The position numbers were made by a program, and so were the translations under genes. The notes below the pieces were generated by a model, which was not told the DNA's origin, did no database searches, and saw nothing but the letters and a program-made list of their open reading frames with translations. This document shows, in pieces, positions 52,003 to 62,622 of a stretch of DNA of 64,000 nt (position 1 is the stretch's first letter; each line of letters opens with the position of its first letter). This DNA is from Mesaphorura yosii (taxonomy: Eukaryota; Arthropoda; Collembola; Poduromorpha; Tullbergiidae): the NCBI GenBank assembly GCA_009869945.1, contig WIXG01000004.1, positions 62,001-126,000 on the forward strand. Direction: 5' to 3'.

Positions 52003-54073
52003 AATGAAAGACCGAGGTCGATGGATGAATCGATGCAGACCAAATTGACCAACTTCGGTGAAGGAGATTGACGCTTGAAGAGACAACGAGAAGATCTTGA
52101 CTCGGGCATCTGAAAGACTGCAATAATTAATAATCACTCGCAAATTCAGACTCCAATGCAATGCAATAAATCGCGTCTTATGAAAATTATGAATATGAAA
52201 GGGTTGAGTAATTTGTGCCGGAAAGTTTTTCTACACAACTATGCCGTTGCTTGTTTTGGTATCTTTTCCCATTACGAAATCCAACAAGAATTAATTTTGT
52301 GAGACAGCAAGTAGGAAGTGAAGCACGGATGAACGAACGTGAAGCCAATCTCGTTGGTTATATTAATTGGTTTAAGTGTTTCGGTCAATACACGTCAACT
52401 TGCATTGATTTGTGAGTTGGAGAGTTGCATGAAATGAAACTCGAGAGCTTCTGTGAATTGTGAAAGTGACTGAGTAGTAAATCCCGAACTGGACATTAAA
52501 TCTTTCTTTCACGTTTCAAAGAAAAGCACGCAGCGTCAGTAGCGTGGTGTCAAATGGGCACACTTCGATGTTGTCACCAATTTCAGACTCCAGCGAGCAC
52601 CCTTGCCTTTCTCCATCCTGCCAATATATTACGCTGTTATTACGTCGCGTTTGCGGAAGAGGACGGAGTAGAGGTCTTTGCACTGTTCGCTCTCCTCCTG
52701 TCCGCCGACACACCAGGTGTGAAATGTTGCTTCCAAATAGCATTTCTCGTGGCGAAATGTTTTTGTCCAAATAAAGACCATATTTCTTCATGAAAATGAC
52801 AGAGGGGATTTCACGTTTCTCCAGCGTCGACTTTTCTGGCCAAATGTGTGATGTACTTCACCAAAATTGGAGAAATGGGAAGGAAAAAGGTGTCGTCGAC
52901 TAGTGCAAAGCAGAACGGAAAGAATATGGCTTGTACAGCCTTTCTTGCTCATTTCAACTGTCAATTCAACTCCTTCAGAATCTTGAAAACTTGGCTTCTC
53001 TTCCAAGGAGCACAAAGAGACATTCAGAGTACGGATACATGAACAATTAGCTCCATAATTAATTTCTGATAAGAATCCACACTAATGCGGGAGCAATTGC
53101 TACGCTTCTTCGCTTTATTTTCTGCCCTTGCACGCGTTGAGCATGAAATGGATACTGGAAGTGTGGGCCGGGCACAGTGCCATAAATATTCAGACTTGGA
53201 AAAGTTTCTTTCATATTATTCATTCGAGACTTCATGCCACATTACACTTTAATAATGCGAGCGGGCTAATAAACAAAAATGAAGGAAGGAAGTTCTGATC
53301 TTTTGTCGCTCCTCGTCCGCAGCTCGCATTCACTTTGCGTACTCGCTCGGGCTCCAAGTGGTTTCATTTTTATCATTTATTAACTACTCGCGTTTCGGTC
53401 CTCAGTTCTTAATTATCTCTTTTGTGCCTTTCCACTCTCTTTTGTTGTTCTTAACTTCTCATCTTCCGTGATCGGCTCGAGTCCTGAGCGCGTGTCTCTC
53501 ACGAAAGCGTGCAATAGCAGAATAGTAGAACAGCAGCAACGGGCGATTACAACCTGTCGTCTGATCTGCCGATCTGTGGAACGAGCTTCAAGTTCCATCC
53601 TTAAATTAGAAAAGTATTTTCTTAAATGAAAAGTTGAGAGGGACATGTCGTGTCGACCCAATGCGTATGCCAAAGCTCTGATGCACTTGATGCGACGACT
53701 GCCAATCAACTCGAGACGCCAGGCCGAAAGCAGTTTTCTGAAGATAAACAAAAAAGGGCTAAGAAAGTTCAGCTTAAAAACTTGTGTTTGGCCTTACAGT
53801 CGCTTCTACGTATCATTTGCCACCCAAAGGGGCCGATGGAATTCGAGATTGGACGTCGCTGTGCCTGCATGTGCGTTTCAAAAATTGGAATCATGTACGC
53901 GCATACAAAATCAGACTGTTACTACAGTCTACTGTCGAGGCCGCTTTTATTCATAACAAACACTGGTTAAATATCGTGGCCTGCACCACACCCGCAGCGA
54001 TACCTTGATTGAGTGGTATCTCTGGTATCTCAGCTATCTCGGTTCCTTCCAGTATAGTAGTGTGACAATCGTA
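52003..54073. other. Spacer between two divergent genes
   Basis: About 2 kb between the start regions of the membrane protein (-) and the acidic protein (+). Short frames on both strands (up to 112 codons) show no domain. It probably holds the 5' ends and promoters of both genes. Confidence 0.55.
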
Positions 54074-54074
54074 G

Positions 54075-54083
54075 TATATAATA
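54075..54083 (+). promoter_or_regulatory. Possible TATA box (TATATAATA) before the acidic-protein gene
   Basis: It lies 39 bp before the ATG at 54114. If used, transcription would begin within about 10 nt of that ATG, giving a very short 5' UTR. Alternatively 54114 is not the true start: a splice acceptor-like CAATTCAG ends at 54164, and the first exon could lie upstream. Confidence 0.35.
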
Positions 54084-54113
54084 TCCTCGTAAATTGACTG
54101 TCAATTTCTCATT

Positions 54114-55685
54114 ATGTTCCATCAAGTGTATCCACGAATAATTAATTTACAAATACCAATTCAGCGTCATATCGAAACATCCTTTGAGAATTTTGGACAG
54201 TCCACCATGATCCCGGGGAAGGGCGATTCCACCTTGTCGCTGAAAACTTCTACTGCATCTTCACCGGGCCACGAACGTCAAAGAGAAGCTCCAAAGACTA
54301 ATATCAACTCCAAGAGCAGCACTTCTTTGGCTGGAGGGAAGGAAGATTACTTTACTGCTGACGAATTATCAGATGAGGATGCGCAACTGAATGATGACGA
54401 TTCGTGGTGGTATTCCGATGCAAAAGCTCCAGAGTCGAAGTATGACGAATGGTACTATTTGGTGTGTTTACCATCCATGCGTACAAGTGGTCCAAACCCC
54501 AGCTCTCGCCGTCGCTACAGGGGAATGTTCAACCCATCCAAAGAAACCCAATATGAACCCGTCGTCGAAGATGCTAGCGCCGGGTACCCTTTTTCGCGTA
54601 ACGATGATTCTATCACAAAGGCTACCCAGAATTCATTTCTTGCTTCCTGGCAGCACTGAGAGTGGAGATGAAAGTTCAAGGCATGAGCAGCATTCATACG
54701 ACCGACTCGTCATGCCCTCGGAAAACGAGACAATCTCAGGAAACACGTTTGCACAGAAGCCATCATGTAATGTGGATTTCGTGGATTGGGACAAATCCAA
54801 TGGATCTGCATCTGTCTGTAGCAGCTGCCCAGAAACTTCACCTCGGAGCATTCCACTAGAATGGGATGATTTTGATGAACCAGAGACACTTCCAACCGCC
54901 ACAGAATCCACAGATGGATACTGGCCTTGGGTAGAGCCTCCGTTGGAGGTAAACGTTCCTCACCGCGTATTTCGTATCCAATTAATCTGACACTCGATAC
55001 TTCCTTTGTTGAACAGGTCGTCCATGAAGACTTACGCGAATTTCAATGTAATCCTGACCTGGGTCTTCCATTTCAATTTTTAAAAGAATTCGACGCGAGC
55101 AAACGTAAGATCACTCACATTCATCACTGCTGGCCTTTGTGCTGACTTTCATGTGCGTGGTGCGTCGGACCATTTCGTATTGCAGAGAACAACTTCACGG
55201 AAGAAAAGCCCGATGAGAAAACTTACACTTCGAATAATCCCTTCATCACCACACCTGAGTCCGAACTCAAACCGCCGCGAAGACATTCTCCACTATTTCC
55301 ATTTTCTAATCATGCTGTCTCATCCTCGCCGAACTTAATCGAAGCCTCGCCAGAATCGTTTAACCCATTCCTATTTCCTCCACCTTCGCCTTCCGATTCT
55401 GGTCCTCATCAACAAAGCAATGATGCCATACAATTTGAGTCGAAAACCAAAAGCTGGATAGACGTACTGAAGTCCGAAATGGCGGAATTATCGCGATCTT
55501 GTTCAGAGAGTCAATACTTTGATATGCCATGGGTTCACTCGAAGCTGCCACCTCTTTCATTTTCAAGTGATAGCCAAGATGAAGAGGATACTGAAGCGGA
55601 GCTTGAACCGAAGCACGATAAAAGTGCCCGAAGATTTACTCCTTCTGCATTGAGTCAGCAGTGCAAATCTTCAATTGGGATTTAA
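54114..55685 (+). CDS. Unidentified acidic, serine/proline-rich protein, 4 exons
   Basis: I do not recognise it. Exons: 54114-54583, 54654-54948, 55017-55104, 55186-55685; introns are 70, 68 and 81 bp, GT-AG, phases agree (2, 0, 1), giving 450 residues. The frame change at the first intron is what reveals it: the upstream frame stops soon after, and the downstream frame has no start. Composition is high in Ser, Pro, Asp and Glu with few hydrophobic runs, suggesting an intracellular, largely disordered scaffold or adaptor. Notable stretches are EDYFTADELSDEDAQLNDDD, DEWYYLVCLPSM, SIPLEWDDFDEP, DGYWPWVEPPLE and SWIDVLKSEMAELSRSCSES. No signal peptide or membrane segment is seen. The start is uncertain; a later in-frame ATG begins MIPGKGDSTL. 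It converges on the DUF229 gene. Confidence 0.65.
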
Positions 55686-55796
55686 CTGCCGGTTAGTCAT
55701 AAGCTTCATCAAAAAGAATTTCAATGTCAGTGTTAGTCAATCCGGTGAATTCCAATCTAGAATTGCGTGATACAAACAAGTTGTGAATAGAAATTT

Positions 55797-55802
55797 TTTA
55801 TT
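55797..55802 (-). terminator. Polyadenylation signal of the DUF229 gene
   Basis: TTTATT on the + strand reads AATAAA on the minus strand, 450 nt past the DUF229 stop codon. Using it would make the DUF229 3' UTR run antisense to 55.8-56.25 kb. Confidence 0.5.
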
Positions 55803-56055
55803 CTCTGCCATACAAATCATACACTCTATCCTATATTTGGGTTTTTGTTCAGCCATGAGAAATGCTAGATCAATGAAGAATGGAAACCAATGTTCTGTTT
55901 CTCTAAGTGTGTACTCTTTGTTTTGTTCTAACGCAAATTCACATAAGCTAATACTCATTATAGACTAGCACTAAGCTTGGAGAATTGAAGTTCATAGGTC
56001 CCAGCAGGTTGCATTCAATACTGACTACCTGACAAGTTTTGATCAAATCTCATAG

Positions 56056-56250
56056 GCACCTGTTATTGTGACATACGTACAATTAAATTGCGACAGATAC
56101 TTTCGACACAAAAATAAAAACAACGATCACATGGCATTGACTGAACTGTTCGTTTATGATACAAATACTGTGAAGAAATTAGCAATTCGACTTCAAAATG
56201 CAGGGAATCACAGCACAGCATTAAAGCTTGAAAGCTTGAAAGCAAATTGA
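56056..56250 (+). CDS. Possible extra 3' coding exon on the + strand
   Basis: An open frame of 64 codons follows an acceptor-like CTCATAG (ends 56055) and ends in TGA at 56248-56250. The protein, with VIVTYVQLNCDRYFRHKN and TVKKLAIRLQNAGNHSTAL, looks protein-like, but I know no match. I could not find a donor in the preceding exon that joins it in frame before the TAA at 55683. It could be an alternative end of the 54114 gene, a separate short gene, or chance within the 3' UTR of the antisense DUF229 gene. Confidence 0.25.
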   Translation, partial: APVIVTYVQLNCDRYFRHKNKNNDHMALTELFVYDTNTVKKLAIRLQNAGNHSTALKLESLKAN

Positions 56251-56251
56251 C

Positions 56252-58760
56252 TCATCCACGCCGTCCTTGTTTCAGGTGAGCACAATAACAGTATCTTTCT
56301 ATTATACCGTCATCTACACAACTCACATCTGTCGATATCTTGTTCATTCTCAGTATTTCATTATCAACTATAAATGAGTTTACATCTAGCGACTTAACAT
56401 TTGGTAGCAATGTGACAGTAGCTTCGAAGAGAAAGTTTCCCGGGTGCGTGTAGAAGTCGACAACGTACTTTGTCTCTTTTTGTTCCAGCACAGCACCGCC
56501 AGAAATGCTATTCAGTGTTAAGTTCGAGCAAACATTAGGAAGTAGGCGGTTAATATGTCTTAAAGAAGCTTCCGCAGCAATTCTGAGCTCCGTCGCATTT
56601 GATGACAGCATTCTGGGGACAATGCATGCACAAAAACTGCTGGCGATTCCAGCATCGTCGCAGCTCCGGTCGAAAGGAATCTCTTTGAAGAAGGATTGAC
56701 CAAATTTTCGTTGCACCTCCTTTCCGCTCTTGGTTTTCGATGGCGGAAACTGCTTAACCGATGTGAATTCTTCCAGCATGTGCTGCATCGTTTTGTAAAC
56801 ATCCAAAGGAGACGTTAGACGACTGTTGAAACACAAGTTAAAAATTATAAAATGCTCGCAAAGAAGTATAACAAGGAAGGAAGGAAGGTTGTGTGTGGCT
56901 TACTTGGAATTCAGTTGAAGTGAAGAGTTCCATGCAGGATATCTCTCTTTCAATGCAGAGGGTAGATAAACCCACAAGTTGGGCAACTTGTCTTCATACC
57001 AGCCGGCGAATGTTTGCCGAACTCGACCATAACGGTACCCTTTTGAAGAACATTAGCACTAAAGCTTTGCAACTTTAATTACTTTAACTAGGAAGACTGA
57101 GTTTTAAAGCTTACCATGATCGCTCATAAAAAACAGAATAGTATTATTTAGATCCGCGTTCCGTATGAAGTTGGCGTAAGTTTTATCCCCAAACTGTGCT
57201 GCATTGACGTCATTATGAGCCATGTTTGTTAACCAAGAATACAAAAACAATGGCGTGTATTGCTTCGTGGATAATTTCAGCAGGTCGTTTATGTACTGCA
57301 GTATCATCTCGTCCACTGTTCGGTATCCGATACAATCCAAGATGTACGTCTACGAGACAACAGATTTCATGAATGATTGGTATTGGAGTTTAGAGATAAA
57401 GGCCTACAAAAGTCAATCCCGCCTCATGCAAAGCTAGCATAAACGGGCGGAAGTAATAATCCACCGGCTGCTGAACAAATCCGGTCTTTAAATAATTGAA
57501 TCCACCAATGAGAGGCGCATCTGGAGAAATATGGGGAATTATTCAAAAGCCGGATATGAGAACAAGCAGGCAGGCTTACCCTCTACAATCGCAGTATAGT
57601 AATTGGCTTTGGCAAACTCCTTCCAAATGTATGGACATGAGTCCTGAGGTGTGCCACGTGAAAAATAACACACGTCTTGTAGTTCAGTCTCAAAATATCC
57701 ACTTAAAAATGCAACGGAATTAGGAAATGTGTTTTCTCCCACTGAAAATAGGAAACGTCATTACTTTCTCAAGGAACATAACGAATAGGTTGTGGCCGTA
57801 ATGAAATACCTTTTGTATAACCAAACATTTCCACTGCCCCAATCTCCTCTAATGCCTTCTTAGTCATTTTCATGTTTCGACGAAACCCAAGACGTGACAA
57901 CGAATCAATCCCAATCATCACAATATTAGGAGGAGTGTGTAGGTTACTAAACTGACTAGAACTTCTCGATGACGAGGATTTGGAATTATTGTAGAGTTGT
58001 TTCCAGTAATCACTTTTTGACTTGACTTGGTCATTTTTCATCGGCAATGCAACTGCATGGAATTGTCGATAGAGAACATCTGAAGTGTACGGGAAGTATT
58101 TGCCTTTGCAGCGAACACGAATAAATTCACTTGTAGAAATGTGAGTAATTTGGCCTGTCAATGGCTTGCATTCTTCTGACGTTCTGTAGGCAAAGCCAAC
58201 AAGAAAATTAATGCAGTTTTCATAAATATTATCAAATTAAGGATTCTTACTCAATATTTCTGTCTGCATTTTTGTCAAAGTTTTTCAAATCTTGATGAAC
58301 TCTCGTGGTTGTTTTGTAACAGCAATCTATTGTAGCAATTTTAAAGCCAAACTCAGCGAGATTCGTCACGTTAAGGACGAGATTGTCGCCCTCCACATAG
58401 GTCCACTGCTTCTTTTGAGCATTACAGTCCACGGGCGGTGTCAAATAAGACGAAATCACAGATATTAACGACTTGTCCCAGGCACTAATATTGAGTATCC
58501 GACAATTGGTCGTGTCCACAACATATCCAAGCTTAGCGTGCTCCTCAGCCTCTAAGAAATCTGCAACAATGTAATAATTAGGATGATCGTCAATGTAGAC
58601 GCTAGAGTAACTAGATGCATACGAACTTACAGTTAAAGCCACCAGTCACTGGATTATAAAACTCTTCATTGACTAAATAAAGTTGATATCCATACAGCAG
58701 AAGCGAGGAAATAACTCCGACGCATATTAAGATGCCAAACTTGTGTTTGTGACTGGTCAT
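56252..58760 (-). CDS. DUF229 family type II membrane protein (sulfatase/phosphatase fold), 8 exons
   Basis: Exons in order: 58760-58631, 58560-58251, 58183-57810, 57741-57580, 57520-57408, 57349-57115, 57039-56904, 56822-56252; GT-AG, phases agree, 676 residues. A short cytosolic tail (MTSHKHK) and one membrane segment (FGILICVGVISSLLLYGY) suggest a type II Golgi/secretory membrane protein. An N-terminal Cys-rich region precedes the core: PPNIVMIGIDSLSR (Asp240, Ser241), FMSDHG (Asp440, His441) followed by YRYGRVRQTFAGWYEDKLP. These fit the metal-binding frame of the alkaline phosphatase/sulfatase superfamily, to which DUF229 belongs. The sulfatase CxPxR motif that forms formylglycine is not seen, so it is not an ordinary sulfatase. 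Substrate unknown. A splice acceptor-like CAG at about 58953 suggests an upstream 5' UTR exon. The last intron contains an AAGG repeat. Confidence 0.9.
56872..56888. repeat. (AAGG) simple repeat in a DUF229 intron
   Basis: Three to four copies of AAGG lie inside the 81-bp intron between exons 7 and 8 of the DUF229 gene. Confidence 0.6.
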
Positions 58761-59823
58761 GACTTAAAAGATCGGATGCTGTTGTCGACTTCATGTAACC
58801 CAGGTTCGAATACTTCAGGAAGTTAAACAAGATTCATCAGATTGATAGATACGGCTCCAATCATAATGCTGAGCTATGTTGACTGGTATCGATACTGATG
58901 CTGGAACTTAATTCTCGGAATCTCAGGCGGTGTCCGCCCCAATCACGACATCCTGAAACAAAACGAAAAATATCCGTCTTATTGATGTAATATTAATAAA
59001 CTAAAATAAACCCTAATCTCTGGTGCGCAAGAAACATTCTTGAGGATGCTTTGCGTGTCGCCATTTCGTTATCGTTTTTGCGTGTAATGAACACATAATC
59101 ATTGATTGATAATCGATTCAAGACTTCCTAAGCGTGTCTACTGCTATTTTATGAGTAGTTAAAGACTTACGAATGGACAATTTCTTCCTTCGCTGATGTT
59201 AGATAGTAAGCTCCAGACAGACGCCTTCTTAACTTACCTTTAACCTAGTCTAACTACGTAGCAACGTAGCTTACGTAGTTGAAAGTTGGATGGGTTTGTG
59301 ACTTGTGAGAAATCTAACTTCGAGTTGCACCTTCAGCTTCCCGGTGAAAGCGAGCTGACAATGAGTCATCTGTGTGCGTACTTGATTGTGCCTTGCGTGC
59401 GTCAGATTGAGACGAGACTATCACTCGCTCACGCGAACTCACGCCTCGTACAAACAAGGTTAACATGGTTGAAAGATGATTACGAAGACCAACTGCTTTG
59501 CAGTATTTTATTTTGCATGAGTGAATATAAAAGTCAATTAAAAGGTATTCATCTAAAATTCATCTGCAAAATGATTCATATTTCGTAAAGAAGTAGTTTA
59601 GGCCGAAAGAGTGAAGTGAACTTTAAACTTGCAATAACAATCCAAATGTCGATTCAGCTTGAACGAATGTCGACCGAATCGCATCATAGAATTATTACTC
59701 ATGCAGTTTAAACTTAAGTACAAGTCAATTGCAGAGAACATTTGGAGACACTTGTTAGCCACGACGAAAGATCTCGCACATTAAGTCCAGGTTCCTTCTT
59801 TTCATGACCATGGTCTTCAGCCT
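58761..59823. other. Spacer between DUF229 start and thioesterase end
   Basis: About 1.1 kb. It should hold the DUF229 5' UTR and promoter and the 3' UTR of the thioesterase gene; a minus-strand AATAAA (TTTATT at 59508-59513) lies about 310 nt after the thioesterase stop. An open frame at 59286-59588 (+) has no recognisable domain. Confidence 0.5.
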
Positions 59824-61141
59824 CTAGTCCAAGTACGGGAGTATGTAGTTGTCAATCACAGAGTTGTTTCGATGCCAGTTCGTGTGGCTCACTCCCGGCA
59901 CAGTCAGACGAACCACTCGGTTCGATTTGTCCAAAGTCTTCAACCCAAATAAATCCCGGCGGTACTCCAAACGCTGCTTCATGTCCACGACAGTCTCGTT
60001 CTTGTTGTAGAAGGAAAATTGACTGAAATTCAGGAAAGAAATTCATGAGCTCTCGATGCTGTATGGAAAGCTGAGGTGTGTCAACTATCTTACCTGGACT
60101 GCCACGGTTCAATCACGCCGTCATCAGGTCCTAAACCAAGTAGTTCCATAAATTAACAATAACAAACTCAGCCAGATCAAATCTTCGATTCGCACTTCAA
60201 TCAGCTTACCACCAATCAGAATCAGCTTCTTCAATTTGATGAAATTGTTCTTGAACTCCGTTGTGTTGGGCGTCCCAACGCAGTTATTGACTCTGGCCAG
60301 GAAGGTGCTTAACGAAAAGCGCATTATATTAACAACACGCATATGACAATGAAACGATATCTACGATATGAAATAGCAATACCTTTTACTAAGGAACAGC
60401 GGAATGTGATGCGGATCCCGCCAGTAGTTCCCCACGCTGATACGCTGCCCAAAATTTGAGTAGAACAATTTCCATGCAGTCTTCTTCACGTATTTCGGGA
60501 ACAATTTCCTCAGGAAAGCGTCTGTGAGAAAGCACCGACACACGAGTTAGCTTTTGACAGCTCAGAAGCTTGTCTAGAAATCTCACTTTACCTCCGTATT
60601 GGCCTGCTTGTGGCGAACTCAGCGAAATGAAATGCTGTATGTTGTGGTCAGAGGAGGACTGCACAAGTCCACGTGCGATCAGCCCTCCTTGTGAAAAACC
60701 TGTGAACAGGTTGAAATTAAGTTATGAGTTCGCTTATTTTTATGTTTTCCGGGTAGAGCATGCCTAAAATGTGGATTCCTTCTGCATGCACTTTCATTAT
60801 CGGCTCCAGTTGTTGCCTGAACACTTGGATTTGATACCACAACGGTGTGATGCTGTGCCAGCCATGGAATTTGTCGATTGTATGCACCACGGTGCCCGGA
60901 TGCATCTGCAAAGTGACACTTCTGCTTATCAATAGTCCAATTATCGGGACTTCAACTTCCTTACCTCAGCAATCCTTTCAGCCAGCGAGTTTAAACTATT
61001 CCGATGATCAAGCATGCCGTGCACCAGCACGACCGCCTTGTAACCCTCGACGCAGCTCGTCTTCTCATTTCCCCATAGCGCCGCGGAACTCAAAAACACT
61101 AAAATCACGAATCGTGTTGAGCAACAGTTATGCAAATGCAT
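59824..61141 (-). CDS. PPT2: Lysosomal thioesterase PPT2 homologue, 7 exons
   Basis: Alpha/beta hydrolase that removes fatty acyl groups from thioesters in lysosomes. Exons in order: 61141-60965, 60905-60764, 60699-60592, 60521-60383, 60307-60210, 60130-60094, 60022-59824; 299 residues, close to human PPT2 (about 302). A signal peptide ([20 protein letters not shown]) is followed by [11 protein letters not shown], the nucleophile elbow GFSQGG (Ser109), [13 protein letters not shown], the Asp motif [14 protein letters not shown] (Asp224/225) and GVSHTNWH, where His280 is the likely catalytic His. The triad is intact. Intron 2 (60700-60763) begins with GC rather than GT and is the only join that gives the nucleophile motif in frame. 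The longer frame upstream of 61141 has no ATG, which fixes the start. Distinguished from PPT1 by overall fit from memory; no alignment was run. Confidence 0.92.
60700..60763 (-). other. GC-AG intron in the PPT2-like gene
   Basis: A 64-bp intron. Its 5' end reads TTTTAG|GCATGC on the minus strand and its 3' end TTCACAG|GTTTTTC. No GT donor nearby keeps the phase or restores HILG-FSQGG. Confidence 0.75.
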
Positions 61142-62510
61142 TACACTGATAAAAGGGTAAGGTCGAAAAAATGAATCTAACAAACTGTTGCTTTCGGTAA
61201 AAGGTAAGATTGACAAGAGAGATAAAATCAGAAAATGACGAGCACTTCCTATTTCAATCACTCAAGTAGATGGCAAAGACTGCAGCAAGGACAAGGTTTT
61301 GAGTTTCTTCATAGCTGCACCGAGACAAATGACATCAGTCAAGTGTTCTCAATTTCCTTTGTGATTACTAATTTATATAGTTATGAGACGCTGACATGAA
61401 ATGAATCACCATCGCGAGCATGACGCTGAGGCGTCTTTTCTGAACCAGACGAACACATGCACACTGCAGCAATGCAGATGGAATGATGCACTCGTGATTC
61501 TTTTGTAACACGCAAACAGAAAAGACCTGATTGGGTCAAAATGAGGGAGGACAGCAGCGTGCCATCGACAGCTCCGAGCAAAAATAAACAACTTGTGTTT
61601 ATTTATAATACGTTGTTTGTTCTAAACATAGATTACGACCTTTTCCAATAAAAATTGACCCAGCACACATGTCTTCCATGAATGAGGAGGATAGGACACG
61701 CCGATACGTATGGACAAGAACTTTGCATTACATTGATCCTGGTGTGGTGGATCTCAAAGCGTCGAGCCCTACCCGCACCGTGATATCTTGTTTGTTTTTG
61801 TCCATCTTTCCATTCAACATATTTTCCATTAGATTTCGTACGTTTCTTCCAGATTAAAATTGGAAGAAGTCGTCAGTCATATTAAAGGCATTTTCCACTT
61901 GAACATGTGCACGTGCGTAAGAGAGAACTGCTTTTATCTTCCTTGAACCAGTTTATCCAACCTTATGAGCCTTGCCATGAGATTGTATTTTTTTGTAAAA
62001 AAAAATCCTTAATTTCTTGAGCAAATAACAGTGAAGTCATTTCTTTCACTTGCTCTTGACGGTCTTGCGTAAACGCACACGCATCTTGACTTATGTAATT
62101 GCTTCATGGAGTCGCCCACTGCGATTTACTAGCCAGCTTTGAATCCTCTCATAACATTCGTTGTTACTATGAATGAATTCCGAATGCAGCTAATACTGAC
62201 GTGTATTTTAATGCTATGCTTGATGATTAGCCAAAGTTGATCCCTTAACTAATCGAAACTTTAGGGTTTCCCATTTTGCGTGGTAATGCAACGTGGACGA
62301 ACGCATGAAGTGAGACAATTATGTGATCCACATCAAGTCAACAGGTGTTTTAATGAACTCATTTACATGTCAATAAGCAACAGCGAGCTTTTAGTAGCTC
62401 AGTTTCGAATTTTAACCCAACATCGCACCGATAACAGCGGCCATATGCTAAATGTGTTTGCACGAAGGGCATGAGCGTGTGAAAATGGGATTACGGTGCG
62501 CTCAGCTTGA
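61142..62510. other. Spacer between divergent PPT2-like and carboxylesterase genes
   Basis: About 1.4 kb containing the upstream regions of both genes. No coding evidence. Short open frames at 61381-61581 (-) and 62280-62474 (+) show no domain. Confidence 0.55.
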
Positions 62511-62547
62511 CATAAATACTGACAATGACGATTAACATGTGCTCAGT
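62511..62547 (+). promoter_or_regulatory. Core promoter of the carboxylesterase gene: TATA-like box and TCAGT initiator
   Basis: CATAAATA (62511-62518) lies about 33 bp before the A of TCAGT (62543-62547), the arthropod initiator consensus. The ATG follows at 62623, giving a 5' UTR of about 78 nt. Confidence 0.6.
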
Positions 62548-62622
62548 AGAAATTTAACTTCGTCGAGGATGCAACGTGCTTGATTTTGATCTCAACTCTT
62601 CTCAAGCCGGTCGCCTGTTAAA

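Noticed and set aside
54391..54990. 199-codon frame read as a single exon
   Set aside because: Its first half is a shadow of the other frame; a 70-bp intron (54584-54653) joins the two real halves.
59852..60112. Minus-strand frame over the last PPT2 exons
   Set aside because: It is out of phase; the phase-correct reading gives the conserved GVSHTNWH end and stops at 59824.
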